From JBECKQ01 sp040235375 (GTDB lineage: Bacteria > Planctomycetota > Phycisphaerae > UBA1845): a stretch of 13,992 nt of DNA. Shown piece by piece: positions 13,288-13,992 of the stretch. The notes below the pieces were generated by a model that was not told the origin of the DNA, ran no database searches, and saw only the letters and a program-made list of their open reading frames with translations. The position numbers and the translations under genes are program-made. How positions within the stretch are numbered: the stretch's first letter is position 1; each line of letters starts with the position of its first letter. The stretch is taken from the NCBI GenBank assembly GCA_040235375.1, contig JBECKQ010000252.1:1-13992 (forward strand), in the 5' to 3' direction.

Positions 13288-13992
13288 TCATTTCCCATAG
13301 CTCTCCTGAAGCGCGGCGGCGTCGGCGAGGTCGACGTCCAGATCACCATCGGCGTCGAAGATATCGCATCCTGCGGCCGGAGATTCGCCCGTGGGGCCGG
13401 TCATGCACTCGGCGAATCGCGCGTAGTCGTCAGCGCCGACCTTGCCGTCCACGTTGTAGTCGCCGAAGAGCCAGGTTGCGGCGTCGGCCAGGTTGGCCTC
13501 GGTGAAGCCGGCCGGTTCGACCAGAACGTGTGCGCGATCGATGGAGGCCATGCCCGGAGCCGAGGCTGAAATCTGGTGCAGCGCACCGCCCGCCGCGGCG
13601 TCGACGCGCGTCAGCAGATAGTAGCCCGCACCGTCGGTGTACACGCTCGTCGCGGCGCCGTCGAGGTACACGCGGGCGTTGTCGATCGGCGCTCCGGAAT
13701 CACCCGAAGCGACGCGGCCGTAGACGTATCCTTCCACTGCGGTCGCCGGCTGCCGCCACGACATGGGCGGAACCGCCACGGGACCGGTGAACACGTCCGA
13801 GGCGACGCGCGCGTACCAGTTCGACCATGTTTCACCGCCGTCATTGGTGCTGCGATAGCAGTAGGTATTGAAGCCCTGAGCGCCGGCGCTGCGCGCGTAG
13901 AGCATCTGGTCGACGCTGTCGTCGAACGTGTTCATGTAGATGCCGGGACCGATGTACGTGTGCCGGCCGTGGATCGTCGCCCAGTAGACGCA
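13288..13992 (-). CDS. C-terminal part of a second paralogue of the downstream GHL10 protein (N-terminus beyond right edge)
   Basis: The frame is open from the right edge, giving 234 residues ending at the TGA at 13288-13290; internal Met codons such as 13935 are not real starts. The first 70 residues (CVYWATIHGRHTYIGPGIYMN..., YARSAGAQGFNTYCYRSTND) line up in order with the end of the barrel of the neighbouring gene (GWGYGRHVFCGQANYLNSF..., YAYDNGADGTVNYSYYGT). Then come the same carboxypeptidase-regulatory-like domain (GYVYGRVASGDSGAPIDNARV, TDGAGYYLL) and dockerin-like tail (GDYNVDGKVGADDY, DADGDLDVDLADAAAL). Order and spacing match, so the two genes probably arose by tandem duplication, though the paralogues have diverged. 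The missing N-terminus should hold a signal peptide and a GHL10 hallmark near residue 190. The stop overlaps a possible ATG of the next gene (ATGA), so the two are probably cotranscribed. Confidence 0.85.
   Translation of the reverse strand, partial: CVYWATIHGRHTYIGPGIYMNTFDDSVDQMLYARSAGAQGFNTYCYRSTNDGGETWSNWYARVASDVFTGPVAVPPMSWRQPATAVEGYVYGRVASGDSGAPIDNARVYLDGAATSVYTDGAGYYLLTRVDAAAGGALHQISASAPGMASIDRAHVLVEPAGFTEANLADAATWLFGDYNVDGKVGADDYARFAECMTGPTGESPAAGCDIFDADGDLDVDLADAAALQESYGK

Noticed and set aside
11522..13300. A 592-codon plus-strand open frame opposite the complete GHL10 gene
   Set aside because: It lacks recognisable domains and is the antisense of a gene with signal peptide, GHL10 hallmark, regulatory-like domain and dockerin-like tail; long antisense frames are expected at this GC content.
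1..13992. Biosynthetic, defence or mobile-element cluster
   Set aside because: No transposase, integrase, restriction, toxin-antitoxin, CRISPR or tRNA attachment signature was seen on either strand.

Overview
High-GC chromosomal DNA, most likely from a planctomycete (a Phycisphaerae-like lineage). This rests on four traits seen together: a PEP-CTERM sorting tail on a small exported protein; paired EF-hand, dockerin-like C-termini of the 'GDYDVDADVDIADF...CLTGP...FDFDLDGDVDLLD' style on large secreted enzymes; lipoprotein-type wall enzymes; and glycosyl-hydrolase-like 10 (GHL10/DUF187) proteins. I see no tRNA, rRNA, CRISPR array, transposase or phage gene.

Layout, left to right. (1) 1-1307, minus: a YbbE-like class C beta-lactamase-family serine hydrolase, predicted lipoprotein, cut by the left edge. 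(2) 1308-1698: no convincing gene. (3) 1699-2370, minus: PEP-CTERM exported protein, with a candidate promoter near 2563-2592 whose spacer is a palindrome and a leader of about 190 nt. (4) 2818-2856: strong hairpin, probably the terminator of the next pair. (5) 2933-3598 and 3731-4450, minus: two small exported proteins rich in Ala, Ser, Thr and Gly, each behind an AGGAGG ribosome binding site and separated by a 16-bp-stem hairpin; the upstream one has a regular 15/16-residue repeat. (6) 4451-4935: divergent control region. (7) 4936-6903 and 6900-8111, plus: sodium:solute symporter and GHL10 lipoprotein, coupled by a GTGA overlap. (8) 8365-11361, plus: a 998-residue multidomain exported N-acetylmuramoyl-L-alanine amidase with a golvesin/xanthan-lyase-like domain nested inside its catalytic domain, then FN3, a glutamine-amidotransferase-like fold and a dockerin-like tail. 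(9) 11362-11554: convergent gap. (10) 11555-13258 and 13288-13992, minus: tandem paralogues with a carboxypeptidase-regulatory-like domain and a dockerin-like tail; the first is clearly GHL10, and the second is cut by the right edge before its catalytic part.

How the genes may work together (inference). Amidases strip stem peptides from peptidoglycan. The characterised GHL10 member DigH (YddW) of E. coli cleaves peptide-free ('denuded') glycan strands. YbbE-type serine hydrolases sit in muropeptide-recycling clusters of Bacillus beside NamZ and NagZ. An amidase, a GHL10 lipoprotein coupled to a sodium symporter, two more GHL10-type secreted enzymes and a YbbE-like lipoprotein therefore read as a predicted peptidoglycan-scavenging or wall-turnover locus: outer enzymes cut, and the symporter imports a product. 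The symporter substrate is not readable from the sequence. The small repeat and PEP-CTERM proteins look like surface or extracellular-matrix components with no evident role in that pathway.
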